Of a stretch of DNA of 64,000 nucleotides, positions 26,295 through 36,864 are shown piece by piece (the first letter of the stretch is position 1; each line of letters begins with the position of its first letter). The notes under the pieces are model-generated. The model made no database searches. It was not told where the DNA came from and saw only the letters and a program-made list of their open reading frames with translations. The stretch is taken from contig JAFLDS010000002.1 in the NCBI GenBank assembly GCA_017302295.1, positions 248,001 to 312,000 of the forward strand, read 5' to 3'. This DNA is from Thauera sp. GTDB lineage: Bacteria > Pseudomonadota > Gammaproteobacteria > Burkholderiales > Rhodocyclaceae. Both the position numbers and the translations under genes were made by a program.

Positions 26295-28001
26295 ATGGCC
26301 ACTGCAGAAAACGCCGCCGACGTCTCGCTTGGCGCCCCGCCCGCCGAGGCCGGCCCGCCGTCGCGCATGCAGCAGGCGCTGCAGAACATCAACGCCCTCA
26401 GCCAGCGGCAGAAAATTGCCGGCGCCGCCGCGATCGCGCTGGCGATCGCGCTGATCGTCGGCGTCCTGCTGTGGAACCGCCAGCCAGACTACGCGGTACT
26501 GTTCTCCAACCTGGAAGAGAAGGAAGGCGGCCAGATTATCGCTGCATTGCAGCAACAGAACGTGCCGTACCGGATGTCGCCCAGCGGAAATGCGATCCTC
26601 GTACCGCAGTCCCAGGTGCACGAAACGCGGCTCAAGCTCGCGGCGAGCGGCCTGCCCAAGGGCGGGCTGGCGGGGTTCGAGCTGATGGACGGGCAGAAGC
26701 TCGGCATCTCGCAGTTCAACGAGCAGGTCAATTACCAGCGCGCCCTCGAGGGCGAGCTGTCGCGCACGGTTCAGTCGATCGCCGCCGTGGCCGGCGCGCG
26801 CGTGCATCTGGCCATGCCCAAGCAGACCGCTTTCCTGCGCGACGACCAGAAGCCGACCGCTTCGGTCATGGTCAATCTGCGCCCGGGCCGCACCTTGGAT
26901 GCGAACCAGGTTGCGGGCATCGTCCATCTGGTGTCGTCCAGCGTGCCGCGGATGACGGCCGCCGGCGTCAGCATCGTCAACCAGGACGGCGAGCTGCTCA
27001 CCCAGCAGGCCGACCCCTTGCGCAAAGCGGGCATGGACCCGACCCAGCTCGACTACGTGCGTGAGCTCGAAGCCGGCATCATCCGCCGTATCGAGACCAT
27101 CCTCGGGCCGATGCTGGGCAAGGACAACTTCCGCGCCCAGGTCGCCGCCGACGTCGATTTCAACCAGGTCGAGCAGACGGCTGAAACCTACAAGCCCAAC
27201 CCGTCCCCAGACCAGGCGATCCGCAGCCAGCAGACCAACGAGCAGATCAACCCCGCGCCGGGCGCGCAAGGCGTGCCCGGCGCACTGACCAATCAGCCGC
27301 CGGCACCCGCAACCGCGCCCATCACCACACCGCCGGTGCCCCCGGGCCAGGGAGCGGCCGGCCAGGCCGCGACGAGCAGCACCCGCAACGCAGTGCTCAA
27401 CTACGAGCTCGATCGCACCATCCAGCACGTCAGGCAGTCGATCGGCCAGCTCAAGCGGCTCTCGGTCGCGGTGGTCGTCAATCACCGCAGCGCAACGGCC
27501 CCCGACGGTCAGACCCAGAGCCTGCCACCGACCGAGGAGGAGCTGGCGCGCATCACCAACCTCGTTCGCGAGGCGGTCGGCTACAACGCCAATCGCGGCG
27601 ACACCATCAACGTCGCGAGCAGCGGCTTCGCCGGCGTCAAGGCAGAGCCCGCGCCGCCGCTGTGGAAGGACCCGGAAGTCCTCGCCCTCGGCAAGGAAGC
27701 CGCGAGCTGGCTGGCCGTGCTGCTGGTGATCCTCTTCGTGTATCTTGCCGTGATCCGTCCGCTGGTCCGAACCGTGGTGCCGCCGAAGGAAAGGACCGCT
27801 GCGGAAGCGGCCGGCGAGGGCGAAGGCGAGGAAGGCGAAGAGGGCGAGGAAGGCGTCGAAGTGACGCTGTCCGAAGCGGCGCAGGAAGAATCCTTCGAAT
27901 CCCGCCTCGAACGTGCTCGCGAGATGGCGCGCGATGATCCTAAGATGCTCGCCAACCTGATCAAGGAATGGATGGGCGCGAACGAAGAGGCCCGCAAGTG
28001 A
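26295..28001 (+). CDS. fliF: Flagellar MS-ring protein FliF
   Basis: 568 residues from ATG 26295, which has AGGA about ten bases upstream; an upstream in-frame start at 26211 is less likely. Transmembrane segments are at about 42-62 and 472-489. Between them lie the ring-building domains (PDYAVLFSNLEEKEGGQIIA, QRALEGELSRTVQSI). The C-terminal tail (SFESRLERAREMARDDPKM) is the FliG-binding helix and is preceded by a Gly/Glu-rich linker. It overlaps fliG by GTGA. Confidence 0.95.
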   Translation: MATAENAADVSLGAPPAEAGPPSRMQQALQNINALSQRQKIAGAAAIALAIALIVGVLLWNRQPDYAVLFSNLEEKEGGQIIAALQQQNVPYRMSPSGNAILVPQSQVHETRLKLAASGLPKGGLAGFELMDGQKLGISQFNEQVNYQRALEGELSRTVQSIAAVAGARVHLAMPKQTAFLRDDQKPTASVMVNLRPGRTLDANQVAGIVHLVSSSVPRMTAAGVSIVNQDGELLTQQADPLRKAGMDPTQLDYVRELEAGIIRRIETILGPMLGKDNFRAQVAADVDFNQVEQTAETYKPNPSPDQAIRSQQTNEQINPAPGAQGVPGALTNQPPAPATAPITTPPVPPGQGAAGQAATSSTRNAVLNYELDRTIQHVRQSIGQLKRLSVAVVVNHRSATAPDGQTQSLPPTEEELARITNLVREAVGYNANRGDTINVASSGFAGVKAEPAPPLWKDPEVLALGKEAASWLAVLLVILFVYLAVIRPLVRTVVPPKERTAAEAAGEGEGEEGEEGEEGVEVTLSEAAQEESFESRLERAREMARDDPKMLANLIKEWMGANEEARK

Positions 28002-28999
28002 CGACGCCCGAAGAAGGACTCGAGAAGTCCGCCCTCCTGCTGCTGACGCTGGGGCCCGACGCGGCTTCGGAGGTGCTCAAGCACCTCGGGCCGCGCGAGG
28101 TGCAGAAGTTGAGCCTGAGCATGGCGACCATGGCGCCGCAGCCCCGTACCAAGGTGGAGCCCCTGCTGGATGAAGTGAACGCGTTCTACGGCAGGGGTGC
28201 GCTGATCCAGCCCGACGAGGACAAGCTGCGCGAGATGCTGACCAAGGCGCTCGGCGACGAGCGCGCAGGTCATCTGCTGTCGCGCATGATGAACAGCTCG
28301 GACACCGCGGGGATCGAGAGCCTGAAGTGGCTCGACGCAGCCACCGCCGCCGACCTGATCAAGAACGAGCATCCGCAGATCATCGCCACCATCCTGGTGC
28401 ACCTTGAATACGACCAGGCAGGTGAGATCCTCAAGCACTTCACCGATCGCCTGCGCAACGACGTGATCCTTCGCATCGCCACGCTGGACGGTGTTCAGCC
28501 CGCTGCCCTGAAGGAGCTCAACGAAGCGCTCACCCGCATGCTCGCAGGCGCCACGACGGTCAAGAAATCGGCCATGGGCGGCGTACGCCATGCTGCCGAG
28601 ATCCTCAACTTCGTGGGCACGGCGCAGGAAACGGCGGTCATAGACAACGTCCGCGAGTACGATCCGGAGCTGGCGCAGAAGATCCTCGACGAGATGTTCG
28701 TGTTCGACAACCTGCTCGACATCGACGACCGCGGCATTCAGACCGTCCTGCGCGAAGTCCAGTCCGATTCGCTCATCGTGGCCCTCAAGGGTGCGACGCC
28801 GGAACTGCGCGAGAAGGTCTTCAGAAACATGTCGAGCCGCGCAGCCGAGATGATGCGCGAAGACCTCGAGTCGCGCGGCCCTGTGCGTCTGTCCGAAGTC
28901 GAGGCCGAGCAGAAGGAGATCCTCAAGGTCGTGCGCAGGCTGGCCGAGGAAGGCCAGATCGTCATGGCCAGCAAGGGGGGCGACGATGGCTTCGTGTAA
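27998..28999 (+). CDS. fliG: Flagellar switch protein FliG
   Basis: 333 residues if started at GTG 27998, which overlaps the fliF stop and matches the usual FliG length; an ATG at 27968 would add ten residues. The middle domain has NEHPQIIATILVHL, the EHPQ motif contacting FliM. The C-terminal domain has the charged helix (LDIDDRGIQTVLREVQSDSL) that meets the stator. It is the rotor torque ring in the cytoplasm. Confidence 0.95.
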   Translation: MTTPEEGLEKSALLLLTLGPDAASEVLKHLGPREVQKLSLSMATMAPQPRTKVEPLLDEVNAFYGRGALIQPDEDKLREMLTKALGDERAGHLLSRMMNSSDTAGIESLKWLDAATAADLIKNEHPQIIATILVHLEYDQAGEILKHFTDRLRNDVILRIATLDGVQPAALKELNEALTRMLAGATTVKKSAMGGVRHAAEILNFVGTAQETAVIDNVREYDPELAQKILDEMFVFDNLLDIDDRGIQTVLREVQSDSLIVALKGATPELREKVFRNMSSRAAEMMREDLESRGPVRLSEVEAEQKEILKVVRRLAEEGQIVMASKGGDDGFV

Positions 29000-29035
29000 G
29001 CGCCCGGCCCTGCCGATCCACCCGGAACGCCGACC

Positions 29036-29818
29036 GTGAGCATCACCCGTCACCAGGCGGTGGGCGCCTACCGCCGCTGGGAGCCGACCGATTTCGGCGA
29101 AGCAGAGAAGCCGCTCGCCTCCGAAGCGGACGCAAGCGGGCTGGAGCAGGCCCCTCCCCCCGCGGCCCCGCCCATCTCTGCGGAACCGGAGCCGGTACCG
29201 GAACAGGATCCGCTTGCAGGCCTGCAGCTGCCGACGGTGGACGACATCGAGCGCATGCACGAGGAGGCTCGCGCCGCCGGTCATGCGGAAGGCTATGCGG
29301 CTGGATTCGAAGCGGGACGCGAGGCCGGCCTTGCAGAGGGCGCCGCAGCGGTCAGCCAGTCCGTCGAGCGCCTCGGGCAACTGGCCGACAATCTCGATCA
29401 GGCACTGACCCAGCTCGACCAGGAAGTCGCTGAAGATCTGATGGCCCTGGCCATCGAGATCGCTCGCCAGATGGTGCAGCACACGCTGGCGACGCATCCG
29501 CAGACCATCCTCGAGACGGTGCGCAGCGCGCTCGCGCTGATCCCGCAGGGCCACGCGCAGATAAGGCTGCACCCGGACGATTACGAACTCGTGCGGCAAC
29601 ACATGGGTGAGCATCTGGGCCATGCGGGTCACCGCCTCGTCGAGGACGCCGAGTTGCAGCGCGGCAGCTGTCGGATCGACAGTGCCGGCGCGCAGGTCGA
29701 CGCCACACTTGAAACACGCTGGCGCCGCATTCTCGAGAGCCTCGGCCGCGAGCATGCCCAATGGCAGCCCACCGAGCAGCCGCCGTCCGACCCGGCGCGC
29801 GATGCCGATCGCACGTGA
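29036..29818 (+). CDS. fliH: Flagellar export regulator FliH
   Basis: 260 residues from GTG 29036. A Pro/Glu-rich N-terminus is followed by a GxxxG-type helix ([22 protein letters not shown], a FliH signature) and the C-terminal domain ([14 protein letters not shown]) that binds the ATPase FliI. Its stop overlaps the fliI start by one base. Confidence 0.9.
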   Translation: MSITRHQAVGAYRRWEPTDFGEAEKPLASEADASGLEQAPPPAAPPISAEPEPVPEQDPLAGLQLPTVDDIERMHEEARAAGHAEGYAAGFEAGREAGLAEGAAAVSQSVERLGQLADNLDQALTQLDQEVAEDLMALAIEIARQMVQHTLATHPQTILETVRSALALIPQGHAQIRLHPDDYELVRQHMGEHLGHAGHRLVEDAELQRGSCRIDSAGAQVDATLETRWRRILESLGREHAQWQPTEQPPSDPARDADRT

Positions 29819-31221
29819 TGGATCACCACGGCAAACTGTGGCGCAGCTTTCTCAGGAGCGGCAGCAGCCTGGTGCAAAGCTGCGCACCCTACGAGATCGC
29901 CGGGCGCCTCACCCGCATCAATGGACTGGTCATGGAAGCCGCGGGGCTGAAGCTGCCGCTCGGCTCCGGCTGCCGGGTTCTGGTGCCGGGGGGAGGCGCC
30001 GTCGAGGCCGAAGTGGTTGGATTCAATGGCGAAAAGCTGTTCATGATGCCCACCGACGACGTCTTCGGGCTTGCACCCGGTGCGCGCGTGCTGCCGATGG
30101 AGGTCGGCGCGCCGCGCCTGATGCTGGGCAAGCATATCGGCCCGCGCCGCCGCGCCGCTGACCGCGCCAAGCACCTTCCGGTGGGCGACGCCCTGCTCGG
30201 CCGCGTCGTCGATGGCGCCGGCCGCCCGCTCGATGGGCAAGGCCCGCTGGGCACCCAGGAGAGCCGATCCCTGCAGGGACGCCCGTTCAACCCTCTGGCG
30301 CGCGCACCCATCGCGCAGCCCCTGGACGTGGGAATCCGCGCCATCAACGCCCTGCTCACGGTGGGCCGCGGCCAGCGGCTCGGCCTGTTCGCCGGCTCGG
30401 GCGTGGGCAAGTCGGTGCTGATCGGCATGATGGCGCGCTACACCGCCGCCGACGTCATCGTCGTCGGCCTGATCGGCGAGCGTGGCCGCGAGGTGAAGGA
30501 ATTCATCGAGCACAGCCTCGGTGCGGAAGGCCTCGCACGCTCGGTGGTGGTCGCCGCGCCGGCCGACACCAGCCCGCTGATGCGCATGCAGGGCGCAGCC
30601 TATGCCACGACCGTGGCGGAGTATTTCCGCGACCAGGGCAAGCAGGTCCTGCTGATCATGGACTCCCTCACCCGCTACGCGATGGCGCAGCGCGAGATCG
30701 CGCTCGCGATCGGCGAACCACCGGTCACCCGCGGCTATCCGCCGAGCGTGTTCGCCCGCCTGCCGGCGTTGGTGGAGCGCGCAGGCAACGGACCGGAAGG
30801 GGGCGGTTCGATCACGGCCTTCTACACGGTGCTCGCCGAAGGTGACGACCAGCAGGACCCGATCGCCGACTCCGCGCGCGCAATTCTCGACGGTCACTTC
30901 GTGTTGTCGCGCAGCCTCGCCGACCAGGGACACTACCCGGCGATCGACATCGAGCAATCGATCTCGCGCGCCATGCACACGCTAGTCGGCGACGATCACT
31001 TCGCAGTGGTCCGCCAGTTCAAGCAGTTCTTTTCCCGCTACCAGCGCTCTCGCGACCTCATCGCCGTCGGCGCCTATCAACCGGGTGCAGACCCGATGCT
31101 CGACCTGGCGGTCAAGCTCTACCCGCGTCTCGAGGCCTTCCTGCAGCAAGGCATCAACGAGCGCGAAGGCTATGACAGCGCGGTGAGCAAGCTGGCCGAG
31201 GTTTTTGCCGCGGCAGTGTGA
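29818..31221 (+). CDS. fliI: Flagellar export ATPase FliI
   Basis: 467 residues. Walker [16 protein letters not shown] at about residues 185-199, Walker B-like [18 protein letters not shown], and [16 protein letters not shown] are all typical of type III secretion ATPases. It unfolds and delivers export substrates at the membrane gate. ATG 29818 is used; a GTG immediately before is equally in frame. Confidence 0.95.
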   Translation: MDHHGKLWRSFLRSGSSLVQSCAPYEIAGRLTRINGLVMEAAGLKLPLGSGCRVLVPGGGAVEAEVVGFNGEKLFMMPTDDVFGLAPGARVLPMEVGAPRLMLGKHIGPRRRAADRAKHLPVGDALLGRVVDGAGRPLDGQGPLGTQESRSLQGRPFNPLARAPIAQPLDVGIRAINALLTVGRGQRLGLFAGSGVGKSVLIGMMARYTAADVIVVGLIGERGREVKEFIEHSLGAEGLARSVVVAAPADTSPLMRMQGAAYATTVAEYFRDQGKQVLLIMDSLTRYAMAQREIALAIGEPPVTRGYPPSVFARLPALVERAGNGPEGGGSITAFYTVLAEGDDQQDPIADSARAILDGHFVLSRSLADQGHYPAIDIEQSISRAMHTLVGDDHFAVVRQFKQFFSRYQRSRDLIAVGAYQPGADPMLDLAVKLYPRLEAFLQQGINEREGYDSAVSKLAEVFAAAV

Positions 31222-31289
31222 CGAAACGCCAGACCTTCGCACCAGCCCGGGGGTAGAATCGCCGCCATCGCAACGTTCCGCTCCGGGTC

Positions 31290-31733
31290 ATGAAAGGCCG
31301 TTTTCATCTGCAACCTTTGCTCGATCTCGCTCAGACCCGCACCGATGAGGCGGCACGACAGCTTGGCGAACTCATTGCCAGCGAGCGCAGCGTCGAGCAG
31401 AAGCTGAAGCTGCTTGAGGATTACCGTCGGGAGTACCACGACCGCTTCCTGCAGGCGGTGCGGGACGGCATCGCGCCGGACGCGTGGCGCAATTTCAGCG
31501 CCTTCATCAACCGCCTGGACGATGCCATCGGCGCACAGCGCGCCATCGTAGAACAGTCGCGCGCGCAGACTGCCGAGGGACAACAGGCCTGGATGAAACA
31601 GCGCAACCGGCTGAAGGCCTTCGACACCCTGTCGCAGCGGCATCAGGCGAGCGTGGCGCGCAGCGAGGCGCGTCAGGAGCAGAAGCAGACCGACGAGCAC
31701 GCGGCGCGTCGGCACCAGCACGACGAGGAATAG
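31290..31733 (+). CDS. fliJ: Flagellar export protein FliJ
   Basis: 147 residues, entirely a coiled coil with heptads and charge-rich repeats (KLKLLEDYRREYHDRFLQAV), the standard FliJ size and pattern. It lies between fliI and fliK. The C-terminus is Arg/Gln/His-rich. Confidence 0.9.
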   Translation: MKGRFHLQPLLDLAQTRTDEAARQLGELIASERSVEQKLKLLEDYRREYHDRFLQAVRDGIAPDAWRNFSAFINRLDDAIGAQRAIVEQSRAQTAEGQQAWMKQRNRLKAFDTLSQRHQASVARSEARQEQKQTDEHAARRHQHDEE

Positions 31734-31757
31734 CGCCCGCATCGGTTTGTCGCCGGA

Positions 31758-31773
31758 TGGCACATCTCTTGCT
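31758..31773 (+). promoter_or_regulatory. Sigma-54 promoter of fliK
   Basis: TGGCACATCTCTTGCT matches the -24 (TGGCAC) and -12 (TTGCT) boxes perfectly, with GG and GC ten bases apart. It is 48 bases before the fliK ATG and just after the fliJ stop, so fliK can be expressed later than fliFGHIJ. Confidence 0.9.
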
Positions 31774-31821
31774 GAGATTACGCTGCAATTCAGTCGAACC
31801 GCCTTCGCGAGGTCATCCACC

Positions 31822-33123
31822 ATGCCTGCTCCCGTCTCGTCCAGCGCCGCCCAGTTCGGCCTCGCGCAGAGCCTTTTCGGCCTTGCGTCCCGCGCCGACG
31901 TCGACGCCTATTCCAGCAATGCCGCGGCCCGTCAGGCGTCGTTTTCCACCACGCTTCAGAGCCAGTTCGACCGGCAGGCGGTTGCCTCCGGGCGAAACGG
32001 CGGCGCCGAGCCCTCCGTGCGTGCGCCAGAGCCGGAGCGACGTGCAAGCGCCGAGGCGGCGCGCGAACCTGCCCGCCAGCCCGAGCGCGAACCGGTGCGC
32101 AGCGATGCCGAACGCGCGGCGGAGAGTTCCGAGCGCGGCGAGAGCCCTGGCAACGGCGGCGCGCAGGACACCTCGTCGGGCAGCAGCGATTCGGCTGCCC
32201 CGCAAGGCAAATCCGCGCATCACGGCCACAGCGATGGCTCGCACGATCACGCCAGGGAAGGCCGCAGCGCCGCGGAGGAAGCAGATGCGACCGCTGCCCT
32301 TGCCGCCTCCGGCGATTCCACGACGATTGCCGGACTGCCGGCAGATCTTGCCGCCCTGCTGCCGCAGCTTGCCGCTGCTCGCGTGGCGGAAGGTAGCGCC
32401 AACGCCGACCCGCTGGCGGATGACAGTGCAGGCAAATCACTTCAGAATTCGGGCCTGTTGCCGAGAACCGATGCGAATGCACAGGGCTCGGAGCGCGGCA
32501 TCGCCAATCCGCTGGTGTTGATCCAGGCCCGCGAGGCGGCAGCAAGCGTCGCAGCGGGCAAGGCCACTGCCGGCTTGCAGGCGGTGGAGGGCGAGACGGC
32601 CGTTTCGGCCAAGGCCCTGCCTGGCGGTAGCGCATTGCATCAGCCGGGCGAGTTCGCCGCGCTGAGACAGCAGGCGATCGCCGCCAGGGCGGCGACGCCC
32701 CAGTTGCCGGTGCCCACCCCCGCCGGACAAGAGGGATGGGCGGAGGATGTCGGCAACCGCGTGACGTGGATGCTTGGACGGGCCGAAAGCAAGGCGGATC
32801 TGGTGCTGACACCGGCAGGCCTGGGCAAGCTCGAGGTCTCGATCAACCTCAACGGCGATCAGACGACCGCGCAGTTCATCGCGTCGAGCCAGGCCGCGCG
32901 CAACGCGCTCGAACAGGCCTTGCCGCGCTTGCGCGAGATCCTCTCGCAGGCTGGCATCAACCTCGGCGAGGCGAACGTCAGCACGTCCGGCGAGCAACAA
33001 GCGGGCGGAGACGGTAGCAGGGACGGTTCACGTCGCAGTGGCGACAGCGCCCCGGTGGGCGCTGCCGGCGCGGGCGTGCGCTGGTTAAGCAGTCATGACG
33101 GGATGGTCGACACGTTCGTCTGA
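31822..33123 (+). CDS. fliK: Flagellar hook-length control protein FliK
   Basis: 433 residues from ATG 31822, preceded by GAGG. The N-terminal two thirds are low-complexity and disordered (Ala, Glu, Ser, Arg), as expected of a secreted ruler. The C-terminal domain (RAESKADLVLTPAGLGKLEVSI, then LREILSQAGINLGEANV) is the conserved hook domain that signals the switch to FlhB. A paralogue is at 19608. Confidence 0.92.
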   Translation: MPAPVSSSAAQFGLAQSLFGLASRADVDAYSSNAAARQASFSTTLQSQFDRQAVASGRNGGAEPSVRAPEPERRASAEAAREPARQPEREPVRSDAERAAESSERGESPGNGGAQDTSSGSSDSAAPQGKSAHHGHSDGSHDHAREGRSAAEEADATAALAASGDSTTIAGLPADLAALLPQLAAARVAEGSANADPLADDSAGKSLQNSGLLPRTDANAQGSERGIANPLVLIQAREAAASVAAGKATAGLQAVEGETAVSAKALPGGSALHQPGEFAALRQQAIAARAATPQLPVPTPAGQEGWAEDVGNRVTWMLGRAESKADLVLTPAGLGKLEVSINLNGDQTTAQFIASSQAARNALEQALPRLREILSQAGINLGEANVSTSGEQQAGGDGSRDGSRRSGDSAPVGAAGAGVRWLSSHDGMVDTFV

Positions 33124-33134
33124 AGCGTTTGAAT

Positions 33135-33157
33135 TGGGGCGGCTCTGCCCCACTTTT
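33135..33157 (+). terminator. Rho-independent terminator after fliK
   Basis: TGGGGC, loop GGCTCT, GCCCCA, then CTTTTC, 11 bases after the fliK stop. Confidence 0.85.
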
Positions 33158-33216
33158 CTGCGCTTCGTTCGACGCGGCCTTCCTGGATAATCACGTTCAG
33201 TACCTAGGAGAGTCGC

Positions 33217-33792
33217 ATGGCGAAGGCGCCAGCCAAACCTGAAGCAGCAGACGACGCGGCCGCCCCCAAGAAAAAGGGCAAGCTGCTCATCATCGTCGTC
33301 ATCCTGTTGCTCGTCGTTCTCATCGTGGTCGCCGGCGGCGTCGGCGCCCTGTTGCTTCTCAAGAAGGACAAGGGCGGCACCGACGAACATGCCAAGCCTG
33401 CCGAAGCGCAGGTCGAGCACGCGCCGGCGTCGACGATCGACCTCACCAAGCCCCCCACCTTCGTCCCGCTCGATCCGTTCACGGTCAATCTGCTGCGCGA
33501 CGAGGGCGACCACTACCTGCAGGCCGTCGTCGTGCTGCGCGTGGCCGACCCCAAGATGGCTGACAGTCTGAAGGCCTTCATGCCGGAGATCCGCCACCGC
33601 ATCAATCTGCTGCTGTCGTCGAAGCTGCCCTCCGAGATTGCAACCACGGTCGGTCGCGAGGACCTGGCCGAGTCGATCGTGCTGCAGGTCAATGAGTCGC
33701 TGGGTTTCCCGAGCATGACCGACTCCCGCGGGCGCACGAAGTCGAACGGACCGGTGCAGGCCGTGCTCTTCAACTCCTTCATCATCCAGTAG
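33217..33792 (+). CDS. fliL: Flagellar basal body protein FliL
   Basis: 191 residues: short cytoplasmic N-terminus, one transmembrane helix at about 25-47, then a periplasmic domain (FVPLDPFTVNLLRDEGDHYLQ). FliL surrounds the stator. A clear AGGAGA ribosome site is present. It heads the fliLMNOPQR operon after the fliK terminator; no clear -24/-12 site was found in front. Confidence 0.93.
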   Translation: MAKAPAKPEAADDAAAPKKKGKLLIIVVILLLVVLIVVAGGVGALLLLKKDKGGTDEHAKPAEAQVEHAPASTIDLTKPPTFVPLDPFTVNLLRDEGDHYLQAVVVLRVADPKMADSLKAFMPEIRHRINLLLSSKLPSEIATTVGREDLAESIVLQVNESLGFPSMTDSRGRTKSNGPVQAVLFNSFIIQ

Positions 33793-33803
33793 CGGACCTT
33801 CAA

Positions 33804-34814
33804 ATGTCCTCGGACTTTCTCTCTCAGGAAGAGGTAGACGCCCTGCTGCGGGGCGTCACCGGGGAGTCCGACGAGCCGGTCGACGATCTCGCCGACCAGG
33901 GGGGCGTGCGGCCTTACAACATGGCCACGCAGGAGCGCATCGTGCGTGGGCGCATGCCCACCATGGAGCTCATCAACGAGCGCTTCGCCCGCTACCTGCG
34001 CATCGGCATGTTCAACTACATGCATCGCAACATCGAGGTGTCGGTCGGTCCGATCAAGGTGCAGAAGTACGCCGAGTTCATCCGCAACCTCGTCGTTCCG
34101 ACCAACCTCAATCTGGTGCTGGGAAAGCCGCTGCGCGGCACCGGCCTGGTGGTATTCGACCCCAGCCTGGTGTTCATGGTGGTCGACAACATGTTCGGCG
34201 GCGACGGGCGCTTCCACACCCGGGTCGAAGGACGCGATTTCACGCCGACCGAACAGCGCATCATCAAGGGCATGCTCGACGTCGTGTTCTCGGAGTACGC
34301 GCGGGCATGGGCGCCGGTGTTCAAGCTCGAGCTGGACTACGTGCGCTCCGAGATGAACTCGCAATTCGCCAACATCGCCACGCCCTCGGAGATCGTTGTC
34401 GCGACGACCTTCTCGATCGACGTGGGCGGGTCGCAGGCGGAAATGCACCTCTGCTTTCCGTACTCGATGCTGGAGCCGCTGCGCGACCTGCTCTACTCGA
34501 CGATGCAGAGCGACCACATCACCCAGGACCGGCGCTGGATCAAGCTGCTGTCGCAACAGCTGCAGACGGCCAATGTCGAACTGGTGTGCAACCTGGGCAC
34601 GGCGCGCCTGACCTTGCGCGACATCGTCGACATGCGGGTCGGCGACGTGATTCCGCTCACCGTGCCCGAGGTGCTCTCTGCCGAGGTGGACGGCGTGCCG
34701 GTCATGGAGTGCCGGCAAGGCACCAAGAACGGGCGCTATGCCCTCAAGGTGGAGCGCTTCGTCAGGCTGAACGAGCCCGACGCTCCACAGATCCCGGGAG
34801 GCCAGAATGGCTGA
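33804..34814 (+). CDS. fliM: Flagellar motor switch protein FliM
   Basis: 336 residues. The N-terminus SQEEVDALLRGVTGE is the CheY-P binding peptide. The middle domain and the C-terminal SpoA domain follow. It is the C-ring protein that receives the chemotaxis signal. The stop overlaps fliN by eight bases. Confidence 0.95.
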   Translation: MSSDFLSQEEVDALLRGVTGESDEPVDDLADQGGVRPYNMATQERIVRGRMPTMELINERFARYLRIGMFNYMHRNIEVSVGPIKVQKYAEFIRNLVVPTNLNLVLGKPLRGTGLVVFDPSLVFMVVDNMFGGDGRFHTRVEGRDFTPTEQRIIKGMLDVVFSEYARAWAPVFKLELDYVRSEMNSQFANIATPSEIVVATTFSIDVGGSQAEMHLCFPYSMLEPLRDLLYSTMQSDHITQDRRWIKLLSQQLQTANVELVCNLGTARLTLRDIVDMRVGDVIPLTVPEVLSAEVDGVPVMECRQGTKNGRYALKVERFVRLNEPDAPQIPGGQNG

Positions 34815-35274
34815 CGACAACCAGATTTCCGAAGACGACTGGGCTGCAGCAATGCAGGAGCAGGCCTCGGCCGAAGCCAGTCTGGGCGGCGACGCAGCCC
34901 AGGTCGCGGCAGAACTCGCCGCTGCGGCAATGGACGACTCGCCCTACCAGGCGAAGCCCGCGAGCCAGATCTTCGAGGACTTCGGCGCGGCCGGCGGCAA
35001 GCCTGGCACGCTGAACGACTTCGACATGATCCTCGACATCCCGGTGCAGATCACCGTCGAATTGGGCCGCACCAAGCTGACCATCCGCAACCTGCTGCAG
35101 CTTGCCCACGGCTCGGTGGTGGAGCTCGACGGCTTGGCGGGCGAACCGATGGACGTGCTGGTGAACGGCACCCTGATTGCCCAGGGCGAAGTGGTCGTGG
35201 TCAACGACAAGTTCGGCATCCGGCTGACCGACATCATCAGCCCCGCCGAACGCATGCGAAAGATCCGCCACTGA
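34807..35274 (+). CDS. fliN: Flagellar motor switch protein FliN
   Basis: 155 residues: an acidic N-terminal extension (about 70) and the SpoA domain (LDIPVQITVELGRTKLTIRN, then GEVVVVNDKFGIRLTDI). It forms the lower C-ring and helps dock FliH. Confidence 0.95.
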   Translation: MADDNQISEDDWAAAMQEQASAEASLGGDAAQVAAELAAAAMDDSPYQAKPASQIFEDFGAAGGKPGTLNDFDMILDIPVQITVELGRTKLTIRNLLQLAHGSVVELDGLAGEPMDVLVNGTLIAQGEVVVVNDKFGIRLTDIISPAERMRKIRH

Positions 35275-35316
35275 GCGCGCCAGCAAGCTTCCGGACCTCC
35301 CATCGATCCAGCCACC

Positions 35317-35748
35317 GTGCGCTCAGCCCTGCCGCCCCTCGCCACCCTCCTGCTGACGATCGCTTCGCCCGCGGCCCTCGCCACGACGCCCGCAGCCGCA
35401 TCGGATGTCGCCACGGGCCTGGGGCAGATGCTGTTCGGGCTCGCCGTCGTGGTCGCCCTGCTGCTCGCCTGCCTGTGGGCGATCAAGCGGCTTACCGCGC
35501 CCCGTGGCAGCGCCGGCGCGATGCGCGTGCTCGGCGCAGTGCCGGTCGGGCCGCGCGAGCGCGTGGTCCTGCTCGATCTGGGCAGCAAGGTGCTCGTGCT
35601 CGGCGTCGCCCCTGGCAGCGTCAGCACGCTTCATGTTCTCGAAGCCGACGAGTTGCCCGTGCCCGCCGCCGAAGGCCAGGTGCAGGCGGCGATGAAGGAT
35701 TTCCCCGCCTGGCTCAGGCATGCAATGGAGCGCAAGCATGGGCAATGA
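35317..35748 (+). CDS. fliO: Flagellar biosynthetic protein FliO
   Basis: 143 residues from GTG 35317. A signal-like segment and one transmembrane helix ([20 protein letters not shown] at about 34-53) precede a cytoplasmic domain ([20 protein letters not shown], then LVLGVAPG). FliO helps assemble the FliP ring. The stop overlaps fliP. Confidence 0.88.
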   Translation: MRSALPPLATLLLTIASPAALATTPAAASDVATGLGQMLFGLAVVVALLLACLWAIKRLTAPRGSAGAMRVLGAVPVGPRERVVLLDLGSKVLVLGVAPGSVSTLHVLEADELPVPAAEGQVQAAMKDFPAWLRHAMERKHGQ

Positions 35749-36520
35749 GCTGGGCTGCGGCAAGCGCGCCATCGACCTCGCCGGCGTGCTGCGCTGCGGG
35801 CTCGCCATCGCGCTGCTGGGCGCACCGCTGCTGGCTGCCGCGCAAGGCCTACCGACGCTGACGACGACGCCCGCCGCGGGTGGCGGTACCACCTACAGCC
35901 TGACGATCCAGACGCTGTTGCTGATGACGCTGTTGAGCTTCATCCCGGCAATGGTTCTGATGATGACGAGCTTCACCCGCATCATCATCGTATTCTCCCT
36001 GCTGCGTCAGGCCATGGGCACGCAGACCGCGCCGCCCAACCAGGTGCTGCTTGGGCTGGCCCTGTTCCTGACCTTCTTCATCATGGCGCCGGTGGCCGAC
36101 AAGGTGTATCAGGACGCCTACCTGCCGATGTCGCAGGGCACGATACAGTTCGACGAGGCGCTTGCCCGCGCCTCGGTACCGGTGAAGAGCTTCATGCTGA
36201 AGCAGGTGCGCGAACCCGACCTCGCACTGTTTTCCGGCCTTGCCAAGGTGGCGCCGGTGGAAAAGGCCGAGGACCTGCCGATGCGGGTGGTCATACCCGC
36301 CTTCGTCACCTCAGAGCTGAAGACGGCGTTTCAAATCGGCTTCATCGTCTTCATCCCCTTCATCATCATCGACATGGTCGTCGCCTCGGTGCTGATGTCG
36401 ATGGGCATGATGATGATGTCGCCCGTCATCGTGGCACTGCCCTTCAAGATCATGCTCTTCGTGCTGGTCGACGGCTGGACGCTGCTGATCGGCTCGATCG
36501 TGCAGAGCTTCGCCGTCTAG
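35738..36520 (+). CDS. fliP: Flagellar export gate protein FliP
   Basis: 260 residues from ATG 35738. A cleavable signal sequence ends near LLAAAQG. Family blocks include [39 protein letters not shown] and [13 protein letters not shown] at the end. It forms the export channel with FliQ and FliR. It overlaps the end of fliO. Confidence 0.95.
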   Translation: MGNELGCGKRAIDLAGVLRCGLAIALLGAPLLAAAQGLPTLTTTPAAGGGTTYSLTIQTLLLMTLLSFIPAMVLMMTSFTRIIIVFSLLRQAMGTQTAPPNQVLLGLALFLTFFIMAPVADKVYQDAYLPMSQGTIQFDEALARASVPVKSFMLKQVREPDLALFSGLAKVAPVEKAEDLPMRVVIPAFVTSELKTAFQIGFIVFIPFIIIDMVVASVLMSMGMMMMSPVIVALPFKIMLFVLVDGWTLLIGSIVQSFAV

Positions 36521-36539
36521 CAGAACGGGAGATCGAACC

Positions 36540-36809
36540 ATGACCCCCACAGCCGTCGTCGAATTGGGCCGTCAGGCCATCGAGATCACGCTGCTGGTGT
36601 CGGCGCCGCTCTTCCTCGCGGCCCTCATCACCGGCCTGATCATCAGCATCTTCCAGGCTGCCACCCAGATCAACGAGATGACCCTGTCCTTCGTCCCGAA
36701 GCTGATCGCCATCTTCGTCACCATGGTGGTGGCCGGCCCCTGGATGCTCACCACGCTGACCGACTTCATGCGCCGGCTGTTCGAATCCATCCCGGCGATG
36801 ATCGGTTGA
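36540..36809 (+). CDS. fliQ: Flagellar export gate protein FliQ
   Basis: 89 residues, two transmembrane helices, with AATQINEMTLSFVPKL as family signature. A GGGAG ribosome site is nearby. Confidence 0.96.
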   Translation: MTPTAVVELGRQAIEITLLVSAPLFLAALITGLIISIFQAATQINEMTLSFVPKLIAIFVTMVVAGPWMLTTLTDFMRRLFESIPAMIG

Positions 36810-36864
36810 GGCGCTCGGCCACCGCGCCTGCACCGCCCCGCCCTTCATAACTCGCTCGCGCGCC

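Noticed and set aside
27581-29761. Long minus-strand frame opposite fliF-fliH
   Set aside because: Shadow of well-supported genes; His/Arg/Gly-rich composition without domain features.
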